Positions 8,243 to 16,105 of a stretch of DNA of 35,580 nucleotides are shown here, in pieces. Every line of letters begins with the position of its first letter. Position 1 is the stretch's first letter. The notes below the pieces were generated by a model that was not told where the DNA came from, did no database searches, and saw only the letters and a list, made by a program, of their open reading frames with translations. A program made the translations under genes and the position numbers. The stretch is from positions 1 through 35,580 of the forward strand of contig JAATGU010000050.1 of NCBI GenBank assembly GCA_015654535.1. The letters run 5' to 3'. The stretch comes from Bacteroidales bacterium. Its GTDB lineage: Bacteria > Bacteroidota > Bacteroidia > Bacteroidales > Bacteroidaceae.

Positions 8243-9598
8243 CTAGCTTAATTTCTTTGAAGTTATAGATGTAATCTTTTGATTTTGATCCACTACCGCA
8301 TTAACTATCATATTGGAACTAGTATTAAGGCTCTCATCTTCCCGATCATAATTAACATCAATTGAGAAGGTAGCATGATAATTTCCACTTTCATCTTTGG
8401 TAACCTTAAAGTTATCACTGCTTACTTTTATATGTACCTGACGAATATCTTTACTATACAACTTTTTCAAATTTGCCAGGATATCTGTTTTTTTGGCATT
8501 TGTCAACTCATAATAACGAGCGGTAACAGTCTCAAAGAAATCAAGCACTGAATTATAATCTTTCCCTTCAACAGCTGCATAATAAGTAGAAAAGAAATTT
8601 TTCATACTCTCAATGTCTTCTGTGCTTGCTGTCATACTTGTAATCTTACTTCCCGCTGTTGAAGCTTCTGATGAATGTACTCCATTGGGATGAGATGACA
8701 AGTATCCGGAATAGGCTTCAGCCGTATTTGTTTTAACAGCTTGTACCCAATCTAATGAATCAATGCAATTATTGGCTTGAGCCATATAGGTTCCATTAGG
8801 AAATTTGATTGTATAGTCCTTAAATTTTGAAACATCGCTGGAAAGTCTGATACTTTCCCAATAATCAGAATCTTTTTTCTTCAACTCAAGAAGTAATTGC
8901 TCTGCCTCTATGGAATGAGAGCCATTGGGATATAGCTCCATAAAATGCTCTAAGCTAGAGACTGTAGAAGAATCTTTTGCTTCAGTCCAAGCCTCATTTT
9001 CCTGTTTTTCAGTATTGGCATGATAAGCGAAATACACAATGCTTGTTGCCACTGCGGCAAAAATAAGAATTGAGATTACACTAATTATAATACGACGACG
9101 TGACTTAACCTTCTTAATATCATTTTGGAGAATAATAAGTTTCTGATTATTGGGAACATAAAGCAATGCCGTTTCAATTTCTGCCAAAGCTTTAGTATAT
9201 TCCTTCTCTTTAAAAAGATCGCTTGCAAGTTTAAAAGAATTATCTCTTATTGCAACAACAATTGCTTCTTTGAGTTTTAAGCATTCTTGATTATTAGGCG
9301 AAGCAGACAAGGCGATATTAATCTTATTATATGCGATAATATATAATTTACTTTCATAAGACGTTTTGGCATCACTGAAAGCGGGTTCTATTTTTTCCAG
9401 TCCCTGTTCTTTAGTCTCTCCATTTTCCTGTTTCAAAGGGAAAGCACATTTAGGACACAATACAGAATTATTGGGAATCATGGAACCACATTCCGGACAT
9501 TTGATAAAATTTTGAGCGATTGCAAATCCACAGTGAGGACAAATAGGAGCTTTATCTGAAACCGTATCACCACATTCTGGACATTTTATTAAAGACAT
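8243..9598 (-). CDS. Double zinc-ribbon membrane protein with TPR-like repeats
   Basis: This 451-residue protein opens with two zinc ribbons (Cys 6, 9, 20, 23 and Cys 34, 37, 48, 51). A helical TPR-like segment follows (about 75-165), then one membrane helix (about 170-190). The C-terminal part has three short repeats that each contain a PNG turn (ELYPNGSHS, IKFPNGTYM, SSHPNGVHS). The last ~110 residues (ETVTARYYELTNAKK...) resemble an NTF2-like fold. A single membrane anchor predicts cytoplasmic zinc ribbons and an extracytoplasmic repeat part. Its function is unknown; a scaffold or stress-sensing role is only a guess. A strong promoter lies about 75 bases upstream. Confidence 0.9.
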   Translation of the reverse strand: MSLIKCPECGDTVSDKAPICPHCGFAIAQNFIKCPECGSMIPNNSVLCPKCAFPLKQENGETKEQGLEKIEPAFSDAKTSYESKLYIIAYNKINIALSASPNNQECLKLKEAIVVAIRDNSFKLASDLFKEKEYTKALAEIETALLYVPNNQKLIILQNDIKKVKSRRRIIISVISILIFAAVATSIVYFAYHANTEKQENEAWTEAKDSSTVSSLEHFMELYPNGSHSIEAEQLLLELKKKDSDYWESIRLSSDVSKFKDYTIKFPNGTYMAQANNCIDSLDWVQAVKTNTAEAYSGYLSSHPNGVHSSEASTAGSKITSMTASTEDIESMKNFFSTYYAAVEGKDYNSVLDFFETVTARYYELTNAKKTDILANLKKLYSKDIRQVHIKVSSDNFKVTKDESGNYHATFSIDVNYDREDESLNTSSNMIVNAVVDQNQKITSITSKKLS

Positions 9599-9673
9599 TT
9601 TCTTGACTTTTTAATTTTATTACATAACATTATAAGACTAACTATTACAGTTTTCTTACATTTTAACGACTTG

Positions 9674-9704
9674 CAAAATTATGCATATATTTATTAAACG
9701 CAAA
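9674..9704 (-). promoter_or_regulatory. Bacteroides promoter for the zinc-ribbon gene
   Basis: On the - strand the -7 box is TAATTTTG (+ strand CAAAATTA, 9674-9681). The -33 element is TTTG (+ strand CAAA, 9701-9704), with a 19-bp spacer. Both match the Bacteroides primary-sigma consensus. Transcription would start near 9668 and leave a leader of about 70 nt. Confidence 0.7.
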
Positions 9705-9781
9705 CAGTTTATAAGATTATATTAGGAAAATGAGCAAAATAATAGAAATTTAATATATTTTCGAAATGACGATACTAAATC

Positions 9782-10507
9782 CTATTGCATCTTTCGGATT
9801 CTTACATCAATAGGAATATTCTTTAATTCCGATTTTAATTCTTCAATAGCTGTATTACCAAAATGATACGGATAAAGAATTTTGGGCATAAACATTTTTG
9901 CAGCATTTGCAGCTTGCGGAACAGTCATTGTATAGGGTTGATTAACAGGTAGAAAAGCAATATCAATGCTTTTCAGATCTTTCAATTCCGGAATGTCTTC
10001 CGTATCCCCTGCAATATAAATACGCAATCCGTTAATAGTTAAAACATAACCATTATCACGATAACGAGGGTGAAATACTTCTCTTCCCGGAGTAGTATTA
10101 TATGCAGGAACAGCCTCAACGGTTATATTACCAAGAATTTTCATCTGGTCAATGTTCTTCATAATAGTACCTTTACCCAATTTCTTTTGACTTGCTTCAT
10201 TGGTTACAATCAAAGTTCCTTTTTTAGTGAGCGCACTAATTGCTTTCGGATCCAGATGATCAGCGTGTTCGTGAGTTATTAAAATAACATCCGCTTTGGG
10301 AAAAGTAGAATAGTCAGCATAGTCAGACACCGGATCTACCTGGATAAACTGTTTATTGTAAGTGATCATCAAGCTCCCATGTTTAATGAACGTGATAATG
10401 ACTTCTCTATTATTTCGAGTTTTAAACGTATCAGTATCAAAAGAGTTTGCCGAAACAAAACCTGCTGAAAAGAGTCCAAGCATAAGCACTAAGTATTTTA
10501 ATTTCAT
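9782..10507 (-). CDS. Exported metallo-beta-lactamase-fold hydrolase (UlaG-like)
   Basis: The 241-residue protein has a signal peptide (residues 1-20, ending VSA) and the metal-binding motif HEHADH at 79-84. Asp 168 in IAGDTED and His 215 in YPYHFGNT complete the usual metallo-hydrolase ligands. The set matches the UlaG/UPF0173 type of zinc-dependent hydrolases. The signal peptide implies periplasmic action. The substrate is unknown. The VOC gene upstream is on the same strand 74 bases away, so the two may be co-transcribed. Confidence 0.9.
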   Translation of the reverse strand: MKLKYLVLMLGLFSAGFVSANSFDTDTFKTRNNREVIITFIKHGSLMITYNKQFIQVDPVSDYADYSTFPKADVILITHEHADHLDPKAISALTKKGTLIVTNEASQKKLGKGTIMKNIDQMKILGNITVEAVPAYNTTPGREVFHPRYRDNGYVLTINGLRIYIAGDTEDIPELKDLKSIDIAFLPVNQPYTMTVPQAANAAKMFMPKILYPYHFGNTAIEELKSELKNIPIDVRIRKMQ

Positions 10508-10581
10508 ATCGCTAAATTTTTAGAAAACAATTATTAATCTAACATTTATTTGCTAAATAGATCAAATAGATATAAGTTCTT

Positions 10582-10968
10582 CTAAAGCTCAAAAACAAGT
10601 TCTATCCTATTGTAATCAACATCCAACACAACACTTTCAAAATATCCATCCCCAGTTACGCGTGGCTCTCCAACTATTTGATAATCATCATTTCTTAATA
10701 TCTCTGTCAATTCACGTACTTCAGCTTTACTGGCTAATGAGAATGCCAAATGACAATACCCCCAATGTTCACCAACTATTCCATCATTAATATCCTTCCG
10801 ACTCATCAGCTCAATAGAGGTTCCTTCCTCAAAACGAATAAAATAAGATTCAAATCCTTTGGTTAAATTAACGTACTTCTTATTGCTAATTCCATTAAAA
10901 TAAGTGCAGTAAAAGTTTCGCATTTCTTCTAACTTAGCTGTCCATATCGCTATGTGATGTATATTCAT
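10582..10968 (-). CDS. VOC (glyoxalase/bleomycin-resistance) family protein
   Basis: The 128-residue protein starts with MNIHHIAIWTAKLEEMRNFY, the first strand-helix of a VOC half-module. It also has HLAFSL in the middle and a closing ESVVLDVDYNRIELVFEL. The metal-type positions are His 5, Glu 53 region, His 73 and Glu 126, typical of lyase-like VOC proteins. A single short protein should act as a homodimer. The substrate is unknown. A TATTTTTG -7 box lies about 22 bases upstream of its start. Confidence 0.88.
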   Translation of the reverse strand: MNIHHIAIWTAKLEEMRNFYCTYFNGISNKKYVNLTKGFESYFIRFEEGTSIELMSRKDINDGIVGEHWGYCHLAFSLASKAEVRELTEILRNDDYQIVGEPRVTGDGYFESVVLDVDYNRIELVFEL

Positions 10969-10989
10969 AAGATCTGACTTTATAAACTA

Positions 10990-10997
10990 CAAAAATA
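10990..10997 (-). promoter_or_regulatory. Bacteroides -7 box for the VOC gene
   Basis: CAAAAATA on the + strand is TATTTTTG on the - strand (TAnnTTTG). A TTTG lies upstream with a slightly short spacer (about 17 bp). The leader would be only about 15 nt. Confidence 0.45.
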
Positions 10998-11060
10998 CAC
11001 TAATTAATTAAAAACAAATGCTTAATTTTGCTATAATTATTAATTCATGGAAAAAGAGAT

Positions 11061-11068
11061 TACTTTTG
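11061..11068 (+). promoter_or_regulatory. Bacteroides -7 box for the endonuclease/phosphatase gene
   Basis: TACTTTTG matches TAnnTTTG and lies about 80 bases before the ATG at 11148. No TTTG is seen at the ideal -33 position, so only the -7 half is supported. Confidence 0.45.
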
Positions 11069-11147
11069 CATAAAAATTTTGTACAAACATATTATAACAT
11101 AACCTAAATAATTAAAATAGCATATAATCATTTTTAAATCAAAAATT

Positions 11148-12071
11148 ATGAAAAGAGTTTATTTTTTACTTCTATTTTTATGCAGTTTATCTTTGCTGCA
11201 AGCACAAACACTTACTGTAGCATCCTATAATATTCGCTACAAAAACGAAGAGGATTCTATTAATGGGAATGGTTGGTATCAACGCCGTCCTATTATTTGT
11301 AATTTAATTCGTTTTAATGACTTTGACATCTTTGGTTCGCAGGAAGTATTGGTAAATCCATTACATGAAATGTTAGCTGGATTACCTGGTTATAGCTATA
11401 TTGGTGTAGGTCGTGACGATGGTAAAGAAGCAGGTGAATATGCCCCTATTTTTTATAAAACAGCGAAATTCAAGTTATTGAAATCTGGTCATTTCTGGCT
11501 GTCAACTATCACTGATAAGCCAAATAGAGGATGGGATGCCGTGCTACCGCGTATTTGTACCTGGGGACAGTTCCAAGAGAAAGCCAGCAAAAAGAAATTC
11601 TGGTTTCTAAATTTACATATGGACCACATTGGTGTAGTGGCAAGGAGCGAAAGTTCTAAATTGGTGATAAGTAAGATTAAAGAGATGTGCGGCAAAGATC
11701 CAGTGATTCTTGCCGGTGATTTCAATACGGACCAAACTCATGACAATTACAAGGTTCTGGCAAATTCGGGTATTTTAAAAGATTCTTATGAAGTTGCACA
11801 AATTCGTTATGCGTTAAACGGTACCTTCAATAATTTCGATCCAACTTTAAAAACAGATAGCCGTATTGACCACATTTTTGTTACTCCTTCTGTTAAAGTG
11901 TTACGCTACGGTGTTCTTACCGATACCTATCGTACTCCAATTGTAGAAAGCGGTACTGATGTAAAATCGGGAAACTTTCCTAAAGAGGTTTCACTTCATA
12001 AGTATGTGGCAAGAGTACCTTCAGATCACTTCCCGGTTAAAGTTCAGATTTCTTTGAATGGAGTAAAATAA
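11148..12071 (+). CDS. Exported endonuclease/exonuclease/phosphatase family protein
   Basis: This 307-residue protein has a signal peptide (1-20, ending LQAQ), then the EEP-fold motifs in order: SYNIR (Asn 28), SQEV (Glu 66), LNLHMDHIG, LAGDFNTD, SRIDHIFVTP and a closing SDHFPVKV. All catalytic and Mg-binding positions are present. In Bacteroides such exported proteins are metal-dependent phosphodiesterases or phosphatases acting on nucleic acids, sugar phosphates or lipids; which one applies cannot be told here. The next gene follows 31 bases later on the same strand, so read-through is possible. Confidence 0.93.
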   Translation: MKRVYFLLLFLCSLSLLQAQTLTVASYNIRYKNEEDSINGNGWYQRRPIICNLIRFNDFDIFGSQEVLVNPLHEMLAGLPGYSYIGVGRDDGKEAGEYAPIFYKTAKFKLLKSGHFWLSTITDKPNRGWDAVLPRICTWGQFQEKASKKKFWFLNLHMDHIGVVARSESSKLVISKIKEMCGKDPVILAGDFNTDQTHDNYKVLANSGILKDSYEVAQIRYALNGTFNNFDPTLKTDSRIDHIFVTPSVKVLRYGVLTDTYRTPIVESGTDVKSGNFPKEVSLHKYVARVPSDHFPVKVQISLNGVK

Positions 12072-12102
12072 AGTTTACCAACTATTAATTTAAAAAAAAA
12101 CG

Positions 12103-12396
12103 ATGTCTGTAATTATGGAATTTGCCATCTTCCCCATAGATAAAGGGGTACATGTGAGTTCATACGTCAAGAAAGTAGTAGAGATGATAGATGCTTTGCC
12201 CTACAAAAGTCAACTTACATCGATGGGGACGATTGTAGAATGCGACAACATGGAAGCATGTTTGTCTGTTATTTCCAAAGCTAATGCTCTTTTAGAGCAG
12301 AATGCCGAACGTATCTATTGCACCGCAACATTCGACAATAAACCTGGTAAAAGCAACCAAATGGAATATAAGGTCGAAGCGGTCAGAGGAAAATAA
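12103..12396 (+). CDS. MTH1187/UPF0045-family thiamine-binding protein
   Basis: The 97-residue protein has the family pattern: a first strand EFAIFPIDKG, the helix SSYVKKVVEMID, then SQLTSMGTIVE and the late strand RIYCTATFDNKPG. It is a ferredoxin-like fold known from MTH1187/YkoF-type proteins, some of which bind thiamine. Length and motif order fit well. There is no nearby thiamine gene and no visible TPP riboswitch, so its pathway cannot be set from context. It lies in a same-strand run with the exported phosphatase upstream and the SDR downstream. Confidence 0.85.
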   Translation: MSVIMEFAIFPIDKGVHVSSYVKKVVEMIDALPYKSQLTSMGTIVECDNMEACLSVISKANALLEQNAERIYCTATFDNKPGKSNQMEYKVEAVRGK

Positions 12397-12471
12397 ATGA
12401 TGGAAGGTATATTGAGAGAAGAGGACTGTTTTTGAATTTAAATCTGGCAAATGAGAAATATTTAGATAAAC

Positions 12472-13200
12472 ATGAAACGAATCATTATTATAGGAGCTAC
12501 TTCCGGTATTGGCCACGAAGTGGCAAAAGGTTATCTGAAACTGGGATGGCGGGTTGGTGTAGCAGGTAGGCGACAAACTGCTTTAGAGGAATTCCAAGCG
12601 ATTGCACCGGATAAGGTTGAGATTCAATCACTCGATGTAACGCAAGCAGATGCTACCGATAAGCTACAACTTCTTATAGAGAAATTAGGCGGAATGGATT
12701 TATTTTTTCTCAGTTCTGGCATTGGCTTTCAAAACATTGATTTAAAAGCTGAAATTGAAATCAATACGGCAAAAACGAATGTAGAAGGATTTATCCGCAT
12801 GGTGACTGCTGCTTTTCAGTATTTCAAAGAACAAAGAGGAGGACATTTGGCCGTGATTAGTTCCATTGCCGGAACAAAAGGATTGGGTGCTGCTCCTGCT
12901 TATTCTGCTACAAAGCGTTTTCAGAATACATATATTGACGCGTTGGCTCAACTATCCCGTATGGAGAAGTTGGGCATTTCTTTCACCGATATCCGTCCGG
13001 GGTTTGTAGAAACCGCCTTACTGAAGGATGGCAATTATCCATTACTGATGAAAGCAGACCGTGTAGCCAGCCATATTATAAATGCCTTAAATAGAAAAAA
13101 GCGTGTTGCTGTAATTGATTATAGATATGCTGTTTTAGTGTTTTTCTGGAAAATGATTCCGTTGTGGTTATGGGAACGCCTTCCGATAAAGAGCAAATAA
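12472..13200 (+). CDS. Short-chain dehydrogenase/reductase (SDR)
   Basis: The 242-residue protein is a classical SDR. It has the Rossmann motif GATSGIGHEVA near residue 8, an SSGIG segment in place of NNAG, the catalytic Ser in AVISSIAG, and the YSATK motif (Tyr and Lys) at about 144-148. The R of GRR after strand 2 suggests NADP(H). A hydrophobic C-terminal stretch (YAVLVFFWKMIPLWLW) could bind the membrane. The substrate is unknown. It begins 75 bases after the thiamine-binding gene. Confidence 0.92.
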   Translation: MKRIIIIGATSGIGHEVAKGYLKLGWRVGVAGRRQTALEEFQAIAPDKVEIQSLDVTQADATDKLQLLIEKLGGMDLFFLSSGIGFQNIDLKAEIEINTAKTNVEGFIRMVTAAFQYFKEQRGGHLAVISSIAGTKGLGAAPAYSATKRFQNTYIDALAQLSRMEKLGISFTDIRPGFVETALLKDGNYPLLMKADRVASHIINALNRKKRVAVIDYRYAVLVFFWKMIPLWLWERLPIKSK

Positions 13201-13210
13201 AGATAATTAG

Positions 13211-13241
13211 TTGTGTTATTATCTTATAATAGCTACCTTTG
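13211..13241 (+). promoter_or_regulatory. Bacteroides promoter for the gene at 13287
   Basis: A -33 TTG (13211-13213), a 20-bp spacer and the -7 box TACCTTTG (13234-13241) match the consensus. The ATG at 13287 is 45 bases downstream of the -7 box. Confidence 0.7.
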
Positions 13242-13286
13242 CGGCACATCACAAAGATTCTCTCAAAGAAATAAAAGAAACAATAT

Positions 13287-13946
13287 ATGAGATCAAAAGA
13301 TTTGAAAGCAGTAGATGCTGCTAAAGTATTAGTAATAGGTGAAGATTCAAATCTGCAATGGTCAGAAGCTGTGCCCGAATATGTTATGTTTGCCGATTAT
13401 TTTTTCCGTAGTTTTCCAGAAGATCACGGTGAACGTAGCAGGAATGTAGAAGCCCGCCATTTATTTGATCATATTTCGTACGTTACCGGTGGTACAATAA
13501 AAACCAGGGAGATGTATTTTACAAACCTTTGCAACGATTCTGTGGAGCCTGCTCCCAAAGGAAAAAGAGTCCTGATTCCAGAAGAAAAAGCAATTAAGGG
13601 ACTGGAACATATTGAGTGGGTTTTAGAGCAATATCCAACCATTGAATGGGTACTCCCCATGTCCTTACAAACTAATTATTGGCTACAGAAATTAGGATTT
13701 TACGGAGGCGATGAAGATTTTTTAAATGCAGCACAGCCCCGTCGTGCAGGTCTGTCCGGTCAGCCTTATTATCAGCCTGTAGATGGAAAAGCTTTCTCTA
13801 CAGTTTGTGGAAATCTATACGAGGCAAAAAATCATCCGGTAAAAATAATTCCAATTCTCCCAGCTAAAGACTATCCATTAAGAGAGCAGAATATTGAACG
13901 ATTCAGTAAAGTTTACGAAAAGATCCAGGCAAACTTTCATAAATAA
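13287..13946 (+). CDS. Unrecognised protein; possible uracil-DNA-glycosylase-like fold
   Basis: I do not recognise this 219-residue protein with certainty. It has no signal peptide or membrane segment. It opens with a strand (KVLVIGEDSNLQW) followed by EYVMFADYFFR. Later come MYFTNLCND, a central strand-helix WVLPMSLQTNYWLQKLGF, and near the end VKIIPILPAKDYPL. This succession resembles the layout of uracil-DNA-glycosylase-superfamily proteins (an N-terminal GxDP-like loop, a central strand, a C-terminal HPS-like loop). The catalytic motifs are not canonical, so the link is only a hypothesis. The gene has its own promoter and is followed by a hairpin, so it is probably monocistronic. Confidence 0.8.
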   Translation: MRSKDLKAVDAAKVLVIGEDSNLQWSEAVPEYVMFADYFFRSFPEDHGERSRNVEARHLFDHISYVTGGTIKTREMYFTNLCNDSVEPAPKGKRVLIPEEKAIKGLEHIEWVLEQYPTIEWVLPMSLQTNYWLQKLGFYGGDEDFLNAAQPRRAGLSGQPYYQPVDGKAFSTVCGNLYEAKNHPVKIIPILPAKDYPLREQNIERFSKVYEKIQANFHK

Positions 13947-13962
13947 TTAGTGCGTTTTGGCA

Positions 13963-13992
13963 GATTAGTCCTACTCCATCAGAGGACTAATC
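13963..13992 (+). terminator. Hairpin after the gene at 13287
   Basis: GATTAGTCCT (13963-13972) and AGGACTAATC (13983-13992) form a perfect 10-bp stem with a 10-base loop, 17 bases after the stop codon. There is no T-run, but the position fits a terminator. Confidence 0.6.
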
Positions 13993-14390
13993 ATATGCTA
14001 GCGTTTATACTATCCGGCATATCGACAGGTATGTAACCAAGAAAAAGCTAAATCCTCATAGATGGACTCCCTTAGGAAGATTACTTCTTATCAGTTTTTC
14101 AAGCCAGAGAACAAACAATATATAAAATCCATACTCCTATCATAAAATTCTCAGACCATTTATCTATCTTTGTCCCCGATTGATTTAAAAACGTTAAAAC
14201 GATATTTATATATTTGTTAAGTATACCAAGGTTTATCATTACTTTAATGGTATAGTAATCCTTAAAAATCTATTATGATTTTCTGTAACTTAACCAAATT
14301 TATAAAAGGATCCTTTAATGATCAATTATTTGTTTAACCTTAAAAGACTATTGATATAATAAGGCCTAAGAATATTAAAAACATATAATA
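13993..14390. other. Non-coding leader region upstream of the PUL sigma gene
   Basis: About 400 bases without a gene. Two sequences match TAnnTTTG on the + strand: TATCTTTG (14165-14172) and TATATTTG (14209-14216). Neither has a clear -33 TTTG. Either could start the sigma-factor transcript, leaving a long leader of about 170-220 nt. Confidence 0.4.
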
Positions 14391-14918
14391 GTGGAGACTT
14401 TCAATGATATTTATACTTCTTATTATAGAAGGGCTTTCTTATTTGCCAAATCGTATGTTCACGATGAGATGGCGGCCGAGGATATCGCTTCCGATTGTCT
14501 TATCATTCTTTGGCAGAAAATGAAAGAAACAGAAATAACCAATGTGCGCTATTTCCTGTTTACCATTCTTAAAAACAAAGCTTTTGATTACTTAAAACAC
14601 GAACAGATAAAACTAAATGCTTTTGAAAATATCGTTAATTTGCACAATCGTGAACTATCATTGCGTATCTCCACCCTCGAAGCCTGCAACCCTGATGATA
14701 TTTTTTCTACCGAGATTACTGAAATAATCCGGAATACCCTCGACTCTTTATCATCACAAACCCGAAGAATATTTGAAATGAGCCGTTATGAAAATTACTC
14801 AAACAAAGAAATTGCTGATGAATTAGGCATTACAGTAAAAGGGGTGGATTATCACATTGCCAAAGCATTGAAAGTTCTTCTCATAAGCCTAAGAGATTAT
14901 TTAATGCTGTTTTTTTAA
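14391..14918 (+). CDS. ECF RNA polymerase sigma factor of the PUL
   Basis: The 175-residue protein has region 2 (FNDIYTSYYRRAFLFAKSYV, then EDIASDCLIILWQKM) and region 4 with a helix-turn-helix (SQTRRIFEMSRYENYSNKEIADELGITV). It belongs to the Bacteroides group of sigma-70/ECF factors paired with FecR. The start is GTG at 14391; no ATG is available upstream in a position that keeps region 2 intact. The FecR gene follows, and SusC carries an STN domain, so the set fits SusC-FecR-sigma trans-envelope signalling. It probably activates the PUL promoters. Confidence 0.93.
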   Translation: METFNDIYTSYYRRAFLFAKSYVHDEMAAEDIASDCLIILWQKMKETEITNVRYFLFTILKNKAFDYLKHEQIKLNAFENIVNLHNRELSLRISTLEACNPDDIFSTEITEIIRNTLDSLSSQTRRIFEMSRYENYSNKEIADELGITVKGVDYHIAKALKVLLISLRDYLMLFF

Positions 14919-14992
14919 AAAAAAACGGTATTCTATCTAGTGATCTATTTTCCTAAATCGTTTTATCTGTGAGAACCGATAAACAGAATGGC

Positions 14993-15928
14993 ATGGACCA
15001 ACAACTTTTAGAAAAATATATTGCAGGTGAAGCTTCAGAAAATGAGATGAAACTTGTTATTGAATGGATTGAAGCCGACAAGCAACATAAGCGCGACTTT
15101 ATGGCTCTTCGAAAACTTCATGACATAACTTTGTGGAATAAGCTACCTGAATATTTAGAGGAGAATGTGCCTTCTATTAGCTTTACTGGTGTAATACGCG
15201 AAGTATTAAAGATTGCTGCTGTTTTTGTAATCGTTTCGATTGGAGCCTATTACTGGTTTCAGCACTATCAGGTTAAACAAGAGGCTCTTACACAAACTAT
15301 TGTAGTACCTGAGGGGCAACATGTAGAGGTAAATTTGCCAGATGGAAGTAAAGTATGGCTCAACTCTCACACCATCTTCACCTATCCTGCACTTTTTTCT
15401 TCTCATTCGCGAAACGTAACACTCAATGGAGAAGGTTATTTCAAAGTCGCACATGATGCTAGTCGTCCCTTTACAATAAATACTGATAGATATAAAGTAT
15501 GCGTATTAGGAACCGAATTCAATGTAATAGCTTATTCCGAAGAAAATGTATTCGAAACCGATTTATTAAAAGGTTCCGTAGAGGTTAGTTCCACTCTTAC
15601 TAACGAACGGGTAAGATTACGCCCAGGTAGAAAATTGAAACTTGAAGATGGCAGGTTAGTTATGTCGGAACGAAGAAGCCTCGACTATTTCCGCTGGCGC
15701 GAAGGTTTAATTTGTTTCGATAACGAATCAGTAGATATAATACTGAAGAAACTTGAACGCTATTATGATGTAAAGATAAAAATAAACAACACTCAAATAC
15801 TAACGAATCGATACACAGGTAAATTCCGTTTCCGCGATGGCATAGAGCATATGCTAAAAGTATTACAATTGAGTAACACATTTACCTTTACTAAAGATGA
15901 TGATAATAACCTTATCGTTATAAATTAA
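14993..15928 (+). CDS. FecR-family anti-sigma factor
   Basis: From the ATG at 14993 the protein has 311 residues; an in-frame GTG at 14969 would add eight. The N-terminal cytoplasmic part (MDQQLLEKYIAGEASENEM) should bind the sigma factor. One membrane helix (VLKIAAVFVIVSIGAYYWF, about 62-80) follows. The periplasmic FecR domain has the family pattern VPEGQHVEVNLPDGSKVWLN and LNGEGYFKV, and a C-terminal DUF4974 domain (KKLERYYDVKIKI, then YTGKFRFRDG) contacts the STN domain of the TonB-dependent transporter in related systems. It holds the sigma factor until substrate is sensed. Confidence 0.93.
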   Translation: MDQQLLEKYIAGEASENEMKLVIEWIEADKQHKRDFMALRKLHDITLWNKLPEYLEENVPSISFTGVIREVLKIAAVFVIVSIGAYYWFQHYQVKQEALTQTIVVPEGQHVEVNLPDGSKVWLNSHTIFTYPALFSSHSRNVTLNGEGYFKVAHDASRPFTINTDRYKVCVLGTEFNVIAYSEENVFETDLLKGSVEVSSTLTNERVRLRPGRKLKLEDGRLVMSERRSLDYFRWREGLICFDNESVDIILKKLERYYDVKIKINNTQILTNRYTGKFRFRDGIEHMLKVLQLSNTFTFTKDDDNNLIVIN

Positions 15929-15958
15929 TCTAATTTACAAAACCTTAAAATTTATACT

Positions 15959-16085
15959 ATTATGACTAAAACATAAATCTACCCCCCCAAAAAAAAGGAC
16001 TGACCTTGTGCGGTAACACAATGACCAGTCCCGGAAAAGAGTCAATACAATACATTGATTTCGCTAAAAATAATCTTATGACTAA
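15959..16085 (+). promoter_or_regulatory. susC leader: hairpin flanked by repeated TTATGACTAA
   Basis: Between fecR and susC a stem forms from GGACTG (15997-16002) with CAGTCC (16026-16031), plus an inner TTGTG/CACAA pair. TTATGACTAA occurs on both sides (15959-15968 and 16076-16085). Each contains a tiny open frame (MTKT and MTNS). A third tiny frame (MYE, from the ATG at 16102) overlaps the susC start. The layout could attenuate or couple susC expression. Confidence 0.5.
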
Positions 16086-16105
16086 CTCTTAAACGCTACA
16101 AATGT

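Noticed and set aside
10070..10282. Open frame antisense to the metallo-hydrolase gene
   Set aside because: It is a shadow of a well-supported gene with a complete HxHxDH motif.
15981..15998. C-run followed by A-run upstream of susC as a phase-variation tract
   Set aside because: It lies in the leader and not in a coding frame, and its distance from any promoter box is unclear. It could vary, but nothing here shows that it does.
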